DNA of 64,000 nucleotides from Fusicatenibacter saccharivorans (GCF_015557635.1 NZ_JADNOP010000002.1:1-64000), one strand, 5' to 3'. Shown: positions 42,614 through 51,425, numbered from the stretch's first letter. Numbers and translations are program-made. Notes: generated from the sequence alone by a model not told the origin.

Positions 42614-43168
42614 CTATTCCGAAATCTCTATCATAATATGCACCGGATCGGTTCCGTAGACCTCACTTAAAACACTTTTGATCTCTGTCAGCTTTTCATC
42701 GAGCATTTCCCGCTGTTTTTTCTGTTCTTCGCGGTAAATGCTCGTCTGCCGCATCGGCGCTTCAATGCGGATCTCTTTTGCCTCACCGGTGTTTCCCGGC
42801 TCCAGCGTTACCGAAACGGCTGCCCCCGGAATGCCGCTCTCTGACAGATACATCCGGATCTGGCGCTCCGTCTCTTTTTCCCAGGCGCCCACGTAATACT
42901 GTTTTTCAAAGCTTTCTGCACGAATCTGTACATTTTCCATTGCTGCTGCCTCCTCTTCCAGCGTCAGACGGTCGAGCGTCTGCGCCATTTTCTGCTCCAA
43001 ACCTCCCGCTTTTAGCACGGGCTGGAAAAAAATCAGTACCATCACAATTCCAAGAAAAAACTGAACCGGCTTCTTGTCCTCCTTCTCCGGGATCAGGTTC
43101 AGCACAGTTGTCATAAAAATCAGAAAAATTGAAATATTCTTAAGCCACTGCAGAATCTCTTCTACCAT
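42614..43168 (-). CDS. spoIIIAF: Stage III sporulation protein AF
   Basis: 184 aa. Two N-terminal membrane helices (about 10-26 and 33-52, with LIPEKEDKKPVQFFLGIVM between and within them) and a soluble ring-like domain at the C terminus (PHIMIEISE end). GGAGG lies about 5 bp before the ATG. The gap to spoIIIAE is unusually long for this operon because a 166-bp palindromic element separates the two genes. Confidence 0.93.
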   Translation of the reverse strand: MVEEILQWLKNISIFLIFMTTVLNLIPEKEDKKPVQFFLGIVMVLIFFQPVLKAGGLEQKMAQTLDRLTLEEEAAAMENVQIRAESFEKQYYVGAWEKETERQIRMYLSESGIPGAAVSVTLEPGNTGEAKEIRIEAPMRQTSIYREEQKKQREMLDEKLTEIKSVLSEVYGTDPVHIMIEISE

Positions 43169-43201
43169 GCCGCCTCCCGCCGCTGCCTGCCCAACTACAC
43201 G

Positions 43202-43367
43202 CTAGAGCGTGTCTGAAAAACCATTTCCGCAAGCTGCAAGCCCCACTTTGCGGTATATTTTACCCTCATTCGGTTGCCGTAGCCCGCTACGCCGCCCTCA
43301 TTCGGATAAAATCTCCCACAAACTGGGACTCGCAGCTCACGAAAAGCCTTTTTCAGACAAGCTCTAG
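43202..43367. repeat. 166-bp MITE-like palindromic element in the spoIIIA operon
   Basis: Terminal inverted repeats are CTAGAGCGTGTCTGAAAAA (left) and CTAGAGCTTGTCTGAAAAA (right, reverse complement). The interior is also an imperfect palindrome: AGCTGCAAGCCCCACTTTG on the left matches AGCTGCGAGTCCCAGTTTG on the right. The outermost CTAG on each side could be a 4-bp target duplication, as in some IS5-group elements. The right-hand CTAG supplies the TAG stop of spoIIIAE. No transposase; too small for a gene. Confidence 0.8.
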
Positions 43368-44530
43368 GAAAAAGTTCCCGCCAGGATTGCAATCGTCAGC
43401 AGAAACAGGACTTCTACGGTCAGAAGGAGACGCAGAAGCATCGCATATCCTTTTCCTGCCGCCGCAAGACATCCCGCAATCCGCTTGTCCGAGACGGGCT
43501 GCGCCGCCGCGGCGAGAAGGCGGAAGGAAAGACCCGAAACGAGAAGCTGAACGGCGGGGACCATGCCTGCTGCGAGCAGTACCAGCATTGCCGTCACGCC
43601 AAAGCAGTTGCGGATCAGCACCGCGGAGCCTGCCACCAACTCGGTTACAGCATTCACCGCATTTCCGATGCCGGGAATCATTCCGGCAGTCCGCCAGAGT
43701 GCCATCTGCCGCAGGGAATCGAGCGCCGGTGCGATCAGATTCCGGATCATCTGCATTCCCACAAGTACGCCGAGCGACGATTTTAAAAGGCCGTTCACGC
43801 AGGTTTCCAGCAGCTCTGTCATATGGGACAAAATCTCCTCGCCGGAAAGATCGTTTACAAGGGCGATGAGCAGATAGATATGGATCATCGGGAGAACGAG
43901 GGCGAGCAGAAGCTTTTCGACAGCCAGAATCACTAGAAGGAGCATCTGATAAAACATCACGGCTGATGATGCGCCACCGGCGGCCGCGGCCGCCAGATAG
44001 TAGGATGGCGTCAGTATCCGCATAAAAGCGACCAGCGATGTGATGACAGCTTTTAGGTTTTCCCCGCTCGACTGGAAATTTTTCAGAATCAGTGCAAGCG
44101 CAAGCAGATAGACCATATAAAAACTGGCGTCCCTGACCTGTTTTCCTTCAAAGAGAGAGGAAAAACTGCCGAGCACCGCGCCTGCCAGAACGAGGAGAAA
44201 CAGCTCCTTCATCAGCCCCTTCTGCGCAAGGAATGCTGTTTTGGCACAGGAGAGAACGGCATTTCCGGCACGGAAGGTGCAGAAGGGATCGCCATCCTGC
44301 AAAAGAGAACGCACCGTACCGGCAAAAGAAAATTGCTGGCTGGACAGCAGGCTGTCCACTTCCTGCTGGATTGCATCGAAGTCGAGTTCTGCAAGAAGTT
44401 CGTCCTGCGCTGCTGCTGCCTGATCCGTTTCGGTATCCGCTGCTTCGATTTTCTGCGTTCTTCCCGTTCCGAAAATGAGACACAGAAAAAGCAGCGCCAT
44501 GCCCCATCCGGCTTTTTTACAGAAAATCAT
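43364..44530 (-). CDS. spoIIIAE: Stage III sporulation protein AE
   Basis: 388 aa from the chosen start, close to the 399 of Bacillus. An N-terminal signal-like helix (GMALLFLCLIFGTG) is followed by an acidic extracellular region (about 25-100) and a polytopic domain with six to eight helices, the largest membrane protein of the SpoIIIA complex. The frame is open 49 codons further upstream, but the ATG at 44530 overlaps the spoIIIAD end by 14 bp and matches the family. The TAG stop lies in the terminal CTAG of the adjoining palindromic element; because CTAG may be a target duplication, the original stop was probably identical. Confidence 0.94.
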   Translation of the reverse strand: MIFCKKAGWGMALLFLCLIFGTGRTQKIEAADTETDQAAAAQDELLAELDFDAIQQEVDSLLSSQQFSFAGTVRSLLQDGDPFCTFRAGNAVLSCAKTAFLAQKGLMKELFLLVLAGAVLGSFSSLFEGKQVRDASFYMVYLLALALILKNFQSSGENLKAVITSLVAFMRILTPSYYLAAAAAGGASSAVMFYQMLLLVILAVEKLLLALVLPMIHIYLLIALVNDLSGEEILSHMTELLETCVNGLLKSSLGVLVGMQMIRNLIAPALDSLRQMALWRTAGMIPGIGNAVNAVTELVAGSAVLIRNCFGVTAMLVLLAAGMVPAVQLLVSGLSFRLLAAAAQPVSDKRIAGCLAAAGKGYAMLLRLLLTVEVLFLLTIAILAGTFS

Positions 44531-44900
44531 GAACCGTTTCCAGCAGAGCGAGCAGCACTGGCATACTGACGGCAAGGACCGCCAGGCGGGCGAACAGTTC
44601 AATCTGCCCTGCAATGGAAGAATAGCCCGCATCCTTACAGATCCCGGCGGAAAACTGCCCCACATACGTGATCCCAAGCATTTTCAGCAGCGTATTCAGA
44701 TACGATGAGTCCACCGGGAGATACGATTTCATTTGTGCGAGCATGCCGAGCAGATACTGCATTTTTCCGACGGTCCCGGCAAGAATGCAGAGGCCGGCAC
44801 CGACCGTCACAAGAAGGGCAAATTCCGGCTTTGCTCCCTTTACTGTGATTCCAAGCAGCACGCCCGCCGTGCCAAGCGCAGCGATCCGAAGTATATCCAT
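44517..44900 (-). CDS. spoIIIAD: Stage III sporulation protein AD
   Basis: 127 aa, a small polytopic membrane protein with three or four helices, homologous to SpoIIIAC. Conserved segments include LGITVKGAKPEFALLVTVGAG and ITYVGQFSAGICKDAGYSSIA. Its end overlaps the spoIIIAE start by 14 bp. It lies 29 bp after spoIIIAC. Confidence 0.94.
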   Translation of the reverse strand: MDILRIAALGTAGVLLGITVKGAKPEFALLVTVGAGLCILAGTVGKMQYLLGMLAQMKSYLPVDSSYLNTLLKMLGITYVGQFSAGICKDAGYSSIAGQIELFARLAVLAVSMPVLLALLETVHDFL

Positions 44901-44929
44901 ATAATCCCCTCCGTTTTTTCTCCCTGCTC

Positions 44930-45124
44930 TTAAATTGTAAACAGTTGTTTGATGTCCTCAAACAGCGCGGAAATATAGGGAAGAATCCAGAACAGCACCA
45001 GCACAAGACCGGCAAGGCTTGCAAGAAATGCCTGTTCTTCCCGGCCGCTGTGTTTTAATACCTGGCACAGGACCGATACCAGAATCCCGACTGCCCCGAT
45101 TTTAAATAGAATCCCGACCTCCAC
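44930..45124 (-). CDS. spoIIIAC: Stage III sporulation protein AC
   Basis: 64 aa with two hydrophobic helices (VGILFKIGAVGILVSVLCQVL and AFLASLAGLVLVLFWILPYI). I choose a GTG start at 45124: GGAGGAG lies 6 bp upstream and the resulting length equals that of known SpoIIIAC. The ATG eight codons earlier overlaps this Shine-Dalgarno. Part of the SpoIIIA complex in the mother-cell engulfing membrane. Confidence 0.93.
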   Translation of the reverse strand: MEVGILFKIGAVGILVSVLCQVLKHSGREEQAFLASLAGLVLVLFWILPYISALFEDIKQLFTI

Positions 45125-45151
45125 GCCTGCTCCTCCGTTTTCAGACACGCC

Positions 45152-45670
45152 CTAAACCAGAATCAAAAATAAAAAAAGGCCTCCCATGATTCCAAGACTC
45201 TGACAGAGCCTCTTCCTTTCCGGCAATCCTTTCTGCAGTTCCGCGATCCGCTGCACAAGGCGTGCCTCATACCGGTCCAGATTCGCCTTCTGCATGGCGC
45301 GGTCCCCGGTGCCAAGGCTGCATCCGGCCTCCTGCAGCTCTTCTTTTTCTTCTTTTGTAAGGCGTGTATCCGCCAGGTGGACTGCCGTATTCTCTTCCAG
45401 AATCGCCGGCAGTGTCTTTCCGTCCGGGCGGCGCATATCCTCGGAAATATCCTGTAAAAAATCCCGGTACGGATCCCGCATCCGCCTTCCCGTCTCCCAG
45501 AACGCATCCGGCAGCGGGGAAGCCGCCGTCACAATCTCTCCACGCAGATACTGGATAATTTTCTGCAGTGTTTCCAGATCTTTCACATGGGCCGACAGCG
45601 CCGCACTCTTTGCAAAGCCGATCCCGACGCAGGCAAGAGAAGCCGCCAGTAAAACTGCAAGCCGCATCAC
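45152..45670 (-). CDS. spoIIIAB: Stage III sporulation protein AB
   Basis: 172 aa. An N-terminal membrane segment (RLAVLLAASLACVGIGFA), a mostly helical soluble domain with a type II secretion GspF-like look, and a C-terminal hydrophobic end (LGIMGGLFLFLILV). It is thought to pair with the SpoIIIAA ATPase in channel assembly. The ATG overlaps the spoIIIAA stop by 4 bp. Confidence 0.94.
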   Translation of the reverse strand: MMRLAVLLAASLACVGIGFAKSAALSAHVKDLETLQKIIQYLRGEIVTAASPLPDAFWETGRRMRDPYRDFLQDISEDMRRPDGKTLPAILEENTAVHLADTRLTKEEKEELQEAGCSLGTGDRAMQKANLDRYEARLVQRIAELQKGLPERKRLCQSLGIMGGLFLFLILV

Positions 45671-46674
45671 AGAAACGCCTCCCTTCGGTACAGTGTCGTT
45701 CCTCTTCCGTCAAAAATAGCCTGTACACTTCCGGCGTGGGGTTTCGCATCCAGCACGATGTACCGCTCGAAAACGTGGGATTCCACGAGGCGGTTCAGGA
45801 GAGGCTTCTGCTTCATATCCTCCATGGAATTGCCATGCACGGTCGCGAGCAGCTTGCACCCGCAGTTAACGACGGACTCGATCGCACGGATGTCCTCGCC
45901 CGTTCCGATCTCATCGACTGCCACCACATCGGGCGACATGGCGCGGATCAGCATCATCATGCCCTCCGCCTTCGGACAGCAGTCGAGCACATCGGTGCGG
46001 ATGCCGACATCATTCTGCGCAACGCCGAGATAGCAGCCTGCGATCTCGCTCCGTTCATCGACCACACCGACGGTCAGCCCCGGATACGGCGATTCCCCGT
46101 CCGAAATCTGGCGGATGATATCGCGCAGCATCGTCGTTTTGCCGCAGCCGGGTGCGGAGACAATCAGGGTGTGCAGGAAACGGCCGTCTTCCCAAAGGTA
46201 CGGCATCACTCGGTCCGCGCAGCCCTTTTTCTCATGAGCAACCCGCACGTTGATGCAGGATATATGGCTGATGCCTTTCACCTTTTCCCCTTCGATTACC
46301 GTCTTTCCGGCAATGCCGATCCGGTGGCCGCCCTCCACGGTCAGAAAACCCTGCCGCAGTTCATCCTCGTAGGCGTAGAGGGAAAAACTTCCTATGTAAT
46401 CCATCGTATCGCGGATATCCGTCGGTGAGACGGGATAACCTTTCTCCCACTCCCCGGTCAGTGCTCCGTCCTGGGTCAGAAAGTACTCCTGATCCTTTGC
46501 GACCACCAGAAGCGGCGCGCCGGTCCGCAGACGGATTTCCTGCAGGTCATCGGCCAGCAGATCTGTGTTTTTCAGAATTTTCCGTATATTCGCAGAAAAC
46601 AGGCGCAAAAGTTCCCTTTGCTCCTGTTTTTTCTCTGGCGTAACAATATCCTTTTGTCTTCCTGTCCTTTTCAT
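45667..46674 (-). CDS. spoIIIAA: Stage III sporulation protein AA, ATPase
   Basis: 335 aa from the ATG at 46674; two in-frame GTG codons lie just upstream, within the SD region. Related to secretion ATPases: Walker A is IVSAPGCGKTTMLRD (about 170) and Walker B is VVAVDEIGTGED (about 245), followed by LLATVHGNSMED. It powers the SpoIIIA channel in the engulfing mother cell. First gene of the operon, preceded by a likely sigma-E promoter. AGAGGTGG is the RBS. Confidence 0.95.
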   Translation of the reverse strand: MKRTGRQKDIVTPEKKQEQRELLRLFSANIRKILKNTDLLADDLQEIRLRTGAPLLVVAKDQEYFLTQDGALTGEWEKGYPVSPTDIRDTMDYIGSFSLYAYEDELRQGFLTVEGGHRIGIAGKTVIEGEKVKGISHISCINVRVAHEKKGCADRVMPYLWEDGRFLHTLIVSAPGCGKTTMLRDIIRQISDGESPYPGLTVGVVDERSEIAGCYLGVAQNDVGIRTDVLDCCPKAEGMMMLIRAMSPDVVAVDEIGTGEDIRAIESVVNCGCKLLATVHGNSMEDMKQKPLLNRLVESHVFERYIVLDAKPHAGSVQAIFDGRGTTLYRREAFL

Positions 46675-46694
46675 CTTCACCACCTCTTATCGTT

Positions 46695-46724
46695 ATATAT
46701 ATGAGATGGCGGGACAGGTTATGC
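46695..46724 (-). promoter_or_regulatory. Candidate sigma-E promoter of the spoIIIA operon
   Basis: On the minus strand: GCATAA (46724-46719), 15 bp, CATATATAT (46703-46695), about 20 bp before the spoIIIAA start. It resembles the sigma-E pattern (-35 ATA core, -10 CATA core), as expected for this mother-cell operon. Confidence 0.5.
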
Positions 46725-46731
46725 ACGGTTT

Positions 46732-47283
46732 TTATGGTTCTATTCTTTTCATGCAGATTTTCACGGGCTCCGCTGCCCAGACGGCGCCTTCATATCCTTT
46801 CTCCGGACTGAAATGCGTGCAGAAGCCCTCTTTCTTTTCCGTTCCAAGAGAACCCGAAAGACCGGTTCCCCTCCACTTGCCGTAGCTCTCCTCCTCGGTC
46901 CAGATCCGGAAAAACAGCGTTTCAGCATTCTCCGCTGCGGCAAGGTGTTTCTGGTCTTCGGCGGAAAAATACCGTTCTGCCATGCGCTCCCAGGCAGCGC
47001 GGCGGTGCTGCTGCAGATCCATGCCGATCGGAATGGAAGCAAAAGCGCAGGCAGCGTATTCCCCCGAATGAGAAATATTAAAACAGATCTGCGGATGCCC
47101 CGGCAGGTACGGTTTTCCGTGCGCATTCCGTTCGATCGTTATCTTTTCTCCATCCAGCCCATACTGTTCCTGCATTCCCATCCGGAACAGCTCCCATCCG
47201 CACTGCGAGAGTTCCCGTTCCAGCTCTTTTTTTTCGCCCTCCGGCTGTGTAATTTTTTTCAGATAAACTACCGTCTCCTGCAT
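46732..47283 (-). CDS. 4'-phosphopantetheinyl transferase, Sfp-like
   Basis: 183 aa. It transfers phosphopantetheine from CoA to a carrier-protein serine. The three signature blocks are present: NAHGKPYLPGHPQICFNISHS (motif 1, about 59-79, in two runs), IPIGMDLQ with the Mg-binding Asp (about 100), and FRIWTEEESYGKWRGTGL (about 129) equivalent to WxxKEAxxK, here with Glu-Glu-Ser where Lys-Glu-Ala is usual. The short length is between AcpS and Sfp types. It may serve the fatty-acid carrier or a peptide/polyketide synthase not in this window. It follows the SEC-C gene after a terminator. Confidence 0.88.
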   Translation of the reverse strand: MQETVVYLKKITQPEGEKKELERELSQCGWELFRMGMQEQYGLDGEKITIERNAHGKPYLPGHPQICFNISHSGEYAACAFASIPIGMDLQQHRRAAWERMAERYFSAEDQKHLAAAENAETLFFRIWTEEESYGKWRGTGLSGSLGTEKKEGFCTHFSPEKGYEGAVWAAEPVKICMKRIEP

Positions 47284-47303
47284 CCTGCTTCTCCCTCTTC
47301 ATA

Positions 47304-47350
47304 GAAAAAGAGACCGCGAAGCCTTTCAACTTTCGGCTCCCCGGTCTCTT
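47304..47350 (-). terminator. Terminator of the SEC-C gene
   Basis: AGAGACCG (minus strand) pairs with CGGTCTCT, extended by GGAGCCGAAAG/CTTCGC elements, followed by TTTTTCT. Confidence 0.75.
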
Positions 47351-47365
47351 CTCGAAAATTCTTTC

Positions 47366-47872
47366 TTATGCGTTTTTACCGCAGCAATATTTGTATTTCT
47401 TTCCGCTTCCGCACGGGCATGGATCGTTTCTTCCGATTTTTTTGCCTTTGATTACAGTGCCGGATTTTTTCTGCTCCATGTAAAGCGTTTTCTTCTGCTC
47501 TTCTGTGAAGATCTCATCCCACATCGGCAGGTTGTACAGCCAGTCTGCTTTTGCGTCTACCATGTTTTTGTACAGAAGCTCTTTATCGTAAGCCAGTGTA
47601 ACAACGGTATCCTCTTCCATCTCCTCGATCGGGTTCGGGATCACAAGGCTGTCGTTGATGCCGTCCAGGAAACCAACCATGGTCATAACGTCCACTTTGT
47701 ATTTCTCTGCCAGCTCTTTTACGGTTCCTTTTACCACTTCATCCGGGTTGGAAAGAAGCTGCTCGTAAATGTTTTTCTCAATCAGGAAATAATTGGTCCA
47801 AAACTGCTGGAGCTGTTTTTTGTCTGCTTCCTGATTATAGGCGATATCACGCCAATTCTGTAATAAACTCAT
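47366..47872 (-). CDS. SEC-C zinc-binding motif protein
   Basis: 168 aa. The last 25 residues are a SEC-C motif, [16 protein letters not shown], the zinc-binding sequence also found at the end of SecA. The rest is a helical domain without recognisable catalytic residues ([25 protein letters not shown]). An ATG four codons earlier abuts its RBS; I prefer the ATG at 47872, about 11 bp after AAAGGA. Function unknown; many such proteins bind ribosome- or SecB-related partners. 110 bp separate it from the Lrp gene. Confidence 0.85.
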   Translation of the reverse strand: MSLLQNWRDIAYNQEADKKQLQQFWTNYFLIEKNIYEQLLSNPDEVVKGTVKELAEKYKVDVMTMVGFLDGINDSLVIPNPIEEMEEDTVVTLAYDKELLYKNMVDAKADWLYNLPMWDEIFTEEQKKTLYMEQKKSGTVIKGKKIGRNDPCPCGSGKKYKYCCGKNA

Positions 47873-47982
47873 GTTATTATCCATCCTTTATCTGTTTCTC
47901 TGAGCGCGTTTTTTCGCGCCGTCCCCTAGCGGGATTCCGGTTTTTGTAACACGCTTTAGTATATCGGAAAGTCCGCAGAAAA

Positions 47983-48471
47983 TCAACCTTTTTCTTCTTC
48001 CTGCTCCAGAATCGGGATTCTGGTATCGCCGAGCGGAATTCCTCTGTGTTCCACCGATGTAGAGAACACGATCTGCGTCTTCGTTCTTCCAAAATGCTGA
48101 AGCTGGCCGATAAACTGATCCAGCTCAGATGTCGTGTGGAACACAACCTCCATCAGCATCGAATAGTCGCCGGTCACGCAGTTGCACTCGATCACATTCG
48201 GACAGTCGGTGATGTACGGATAGAATTCCTTTTTCCGCACCGGCTCAACCTCCAGATTGATGAATGCCTTGATCCGATAGTCGAAAACCTCCGGGTTCAC
48301 ACTCGCGCGGTAGCCGGTGATCACCCCGTCCTTTTCCAGGCGGTCGATTCTCGCCGAAACCGTCGGCGAAGTGAGACTTACCTTGTCTGCAATACTTTTG
48401 AGCGGAAGCCTTGCATCTTCCTGCAGCAGTTCCACAATTTTCCGGTCTGCTGTATCCAATTCACGTTTCAT
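47983..48471 (-). CDS. Lrp/AsnC-family transcriptional regulator
   Basis: 162 aa. The N-terminal HTH (ADRKIVELLQEDARLPLKSIADKVSLTSPTVSARIDRLEKDGVI region, about 7-50) and the C-terminal RAM ligand-binding domain (FINLEVEPVRKKEFYPYI, CNCVTGDYSMLMEVVF) are both present. Such proteins sense amino acids. The ATG overlaps the stop of the CNNM-type gene by 4 bp with AAGGAGAG before it, so it is co-translated with that gene, an unusual pairing that may indicate amino-acid-linked control of ion transport. Confidence 0.93.
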   Translation of the reverse strand: MKRELDTADRKIVELLQEDARLPLKSIADKVSLTSPTVSARIDRLEKDGVITGYRASVNPEVFDYRIKAFINLEVEPVRKKEFYPYITDCPNVIECNCVTGDYSMLMEVVFHTTSELDQFIGQLQHFGRTKTQIVFSTSVEHRGIPLGDTRIPILEQEEEKG

Positions 48472-49817
48472 TCCCTCTCCTTACGTTCCTCCTGCTCTCC
48501 TTTTTCTTTCGGAGGCAGTTTCTTTACCACCGTATTTTCCACGCGATGTTCTTTGACCCGCATGACCTTGATCCAGAGATCGTCGGTCTCGAGTTCAAAC
48601 TGGCTGCCGTCATCCGGAACCGCACCGAGTTCGCCGAAAATGTAGCCGCCGAACGTTTCATATTCATCGACCGGCAGTTTGATCTTCAGTTCCTCCGCCA
48701 CATCATCCAACGAGGCACTTCCCATGATTTTCCAGGTGTCTGTGGAAATCAGCTCAATTTCCGATGGCTGCCCGATCTCCGCCTCATCATTCAAGTCCCC
48801 GACAAGCTGCTCGATCAGGTTACGCACGGTGATAATTCCATCCATGCCGCCGTACTCATCCAGAACCACGGCAAAATAGTTGCCGGTCTTTTTCATGTTC
48901 TGGAACAGCGTGGCAGCCTTGATGTTTTCAGGAACAAAATAAGGCTGTTTGATTGCTTCTTTCATGACATGATCGCGGTCCTTGGTGCGAAGCCGGAAAT
49001 AATCCTTGGCATCCAGAACGCCGATGATATCGTCCACAGTTTCGCCGCAGACCGGGTAATACGAGTGGCGGCTCTCATGGATGAGCTGCTCCCACTCCTC
49101 AATCGAATCCTCCACCCACAGAAGATCCACATCGGTCCTGTGGACGCAGATTTCGTCGATCGTCAGATCATCGAACTCAAATACGTTCTGAATCATATCT
49201 TTTTCTTCGTTGTCGATGGTACCTTTTTCGCTGCCGGCATCTACCATCATCCGGATTTCTTCCTCTGTTACCTGATCATCGTCCTCGTTCGGGTCAATGC
49301 CGAAAAGGCGCAGGATACCGTTTGTCGATACCGTTAAAAGTCCGACCAGCGGGGCAAAAATTTTCGAGGCGGTGGTCACAAGACCGGATACGCCAAGTGC
49401 GATTTTCTCAGAGTTGTGCATCGCAAGACGCTTTGGCACGAGTTCACCGAAAATCAGGGTAATATAGGATAAAAGCAGCGTAATCAGCACGACGGCAATG
49501 GCATCCAGCGTCTTTTCCGGGATCTGCACGCCCGCATCCACCAGGACCGAGACGAATCTGCCCGAAAAGTTTTCTGCCGCAAAAGCACTTCCTAAAAATC
49601 CGGAGAGAGTGATGACAACCTGTATGGTTGCGAGGAAACGCGACGGCTGCTCCGTCAGACGGAACAGCTTTGCCGCTTTCTTGTTTCCCTCCTGTGCCAT
49701 TTTTTCCAGTTTAGCGTCGTTACAGGAGACCACAGCGATCTCCGCGCAGGCAAATACCGCATTGACCGCTATCAATACGACCTGCAAAAGAATACTGCCG
49801 ACTATGTCACTGTCCAA
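48468..49817 (-). CDS. CNNM/CorC-type ion transporter (hemolysin-family protein)
   Basis: 449 aa. An N-terminal DUF21/CNNM membrane domain (three to four helices, with FACAEIAVVSCNDAKLE and a conserved FGELVPKRLAM), a pair of CBS domains (about 215-335; ICVHRTDVDLLWVEDS, YGGMDGIITVRNLIEQLVGD) and a C-terminal CorC/HlyC domain (about 355-430). Family members export Mg2+ or related ions. No ATG fits: TTG codons at 49826 and 49817 are available, and the one at 49817 has GAGGAGG 9 bp upstream, so a UUG start is proposed. Confidence 0.93.
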   Translation of the reverse strand: MDSDIVGSILLQVVLIAVNAVFACAEIAVVSCNDAKLEKMAQEGNKKAAKLFRLTEQPSRFLATIQVVITLSGFLGSAFAAENFSGRFVSVLVDAGVQIPEKTLDAIAVVLITLLLSYITLIFGELVPKRLAMHNSEKIALGVSGLVTTASKIFAPLVGLLTVSTNGILRLFGIDPNEDDDQVTEEEIRMMVDAGSEKGTIDNEEKDMIQNVFEFDDLTIDEICVHRTDVDLLWVEDSIEEWEQLIHESRHSYYPVCGETVDDIIGVLDAKDYFRLRTKDRDHVMKEAIKQPYFVPENIKAATLFQNMKKTGNYFAVVLDEYGGMDGIITVRNLIEQLVGDLNDEAEIGQPSEIELISTDTWKIMGSASLDDVAEELKIKLPVDEYETFGGYIFGELGAVPDDGSQFELETDDLWIKVMRVKEHRVENTVVKKLPPKEKGEQEERKERE

Positions 49818-49852
49818 ACGATTCAAACCTCCTCATATCTTGCATTAGATTC

Positions 49853-51232
49853 TTATGCGTTCTTTAAGAATGCTACATAGGCTTTCTTTGCCTCGTAGAT
49901 ATCTGCTTTGCTGGTTACTTCCCACGGAGCATGCATGCTTAATACCGGTACACCGGAGTCGATGACTTCCATGCCGTACAGGGACATGATGTAAGCGATG
50001 GTTCCGCCGCCTCCGACATCAACTTTACCAAGCTCTGCGGTCTGCCAGTTTACTTTGGCATCATCGAAAATAGCGCGGAGTGCTCCGACATACTCTGCAT
50101 TGGCATCGTTGGAACCGCCTTTTCCGCCGGAACCGGTAAATTTGTTGATGACGATACCTTTTCCGAAGAAGGCTGCATTTTTCTTCTCAAATGCTGCTGC
50201 ATATAGCGGATCAAATGCTGCGCTGACATCAGAAGAGAGCATTCTGGAGGAAGCAAGGCATCTTCGAAGGGCCAGTTCTGTTCCCTCGCCTGCAAGTGCA
50301 AGCAGCTCTGCCATGGTGTTCTCGAAGAAATGAGACTGCATACCGGTTGCACCGACGCTTCCGATCTCCTCTTTGTCTACGAGCAGGCAGCAGGAGGTCT
50401 TCTCCGGTGCTTCTACTTCGAGCATTGCAACAAGAGAGGTGTATGCGCATACACGGTCATCCTGGCCGTATGCAAGGATCATGCTGGCATCCATACCAAG
50501 CTCGCGTGCTTTTCCGGCCGGTACGATCTCAAGCTCTGCTGAGAGGAAATCCTCTTCTTCGATGCCGTATTTGTCGTTTAAGAGTTTTAAGGTCATGGCT
50601 TTGACTGCCTCTTTCTCAGTTCCTTCGAGCGGCTGGCTTCCGATCAGAAGGTCAAGGTTTTCGCCCTCTACAACAGTGTTTGCCGGTTTTGTCTGCTGCT
50701 CTCTGGAGAGGTGGATCAGAAGGTCTGTCACGCAGAATACCGGATCGTTGTCGTCCTCACCGATCACAACATCAACGACTTCGCCGTTCTTTTTCGCTAC
50801 CACACCGTGGATGGCAAGTGGAAGGGTTACCCACTGCCATTTTTTGATACCGCCGTAGTAGTGGGTATCGAGATATGTAAATCCGTTGTCCTCATACAGC
50901 GGGTTCTGTTTTACATCGAGACGCGGGGAATCGATGTGTGCGCCGAGGATGTTCATACCTTCGGTCAGCGGTCTTGTTCCGATCTGGAACAGTGCGATGG
51001 CTTTTTTCATGCATACGGCGTAAACTTTGTCGCCTGGTTTTAATGCACGGTTTTCTTTTACGTAAGTGTCAAGGTTTACGTATCCAGCCTCTTCCGCCTG
51101 GCGCACGCTCTCTTTTACGCACTCGCGCTCTGTTTTTCCGTTGTCCAGGAATGCGCGGTAGCCGGCGTTTAATTTTTCCAGCTTTTTCATATCTTTTTTC
51201 TTGTACTCATTCCATGCTGTTTTTCGTTCCAT
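49853..51232 (-). CDS. M18-family aminopeptidase
   Basis: 459 aa, zinc aminopeptidase removing N-terminal residues, preferring acidic ones in characterised relatives. Metal and catalytic residues: His-Asp in ILGAHIDSPRLDVK (about 98), Asp in YGQDDRVCAYTS (about 265), Glu-Glu in LVDKEEIGSVGATG (about 297), and the late His in SMHAPWEVTSKADIYE (about 433). No signal peptide, so cytoplasmic. It has a promoter at 51323-51351 and stands 26 bp ahead of the CNNM gene on the same strand. Confidence 0.95.
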   Translation of the reverse strand: MERKTAWNEYKKKDMKKLEKLNAGYRAFLDNGKTERECVKESVRQAEEAGYVNLDTYVKENRALKPGDKVYAVCMKKAIALFQIGTRPLTEGMNILGAHIDSPRLDVKQNPLYEDNGFTYLDTHYYGGIKKWQWVTLPLAIHGVVAKKNGEVVDVVIGEDDNDPVFCVTDLLIHLSREQQTKPANTVVEGENLDLLIGSQPLEGTEKEAVKAMTLKLLNDKYGIEEEDFLSAELEIVPAGKARELGMDASMILAYGQDDRVCAYTSLVAMLEVEAPEKTSCCLLVDKEEIGSVGATGMQSHFFENTMAELLALAGEGTELALRRCLASSRMLSSDVSAAFDPLYAAAFEKKNAAFFGKGIVINKFTGSGGKGGSNDANAEYVGALRAIFDDAKVNWQTAELGKVDVGGGGTIAYIMSLYGMEVIDSGVPVLSMHAPWEVTSKADIYEAKKAYVAFLKNA

Positions 51233-51322
51233 AGCTTTTCTCTCTTTCTGTTTTCTTTATCTGATCCGTGCCGTATTTTTCTGAATCTAATCGGGCTTCC
51301 GGTCATGATTGCGATCTCTTTC

Positions 51323-51351
51323 ATTATAATCTGTTTTGACAGGAAACACAA
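51323..51351 (-). promoter_or_regulatory. Promoter of the M18 aminopeptidase
   Basis: On the minus strand: -35 TTGTGT (51351-51346), 17-bp spacer, -10 TATAAT (51328-51323). Confidence 0.6.
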
Positions 51352-51379
51352 GGACTTTCGATGTACGGAAAAGACAAGG

Positions 51380-51425
51380 AAGACCCCGCGGCGGACCGTT
51401 TTTTGCGGCCGCAGCGGGGTCTTTA
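51380..51425 (-). terminator. Terminator-like hairpin after the J-domain operon
   Basis: AAGACCCCGC (51380-51389) pairs with GCGGGGTCTT (51414-51423). The following minus-strand sequence is T-rich but not a clean T run. The stretch 51426-51537 holds no gene. Confidence 0.6.

Noticed and set aside
43195-43392. 65-aa open frame between spoIIIAF and spoIIIAE
   Set aside because: It lies inside the palindromic element and has no RBS.
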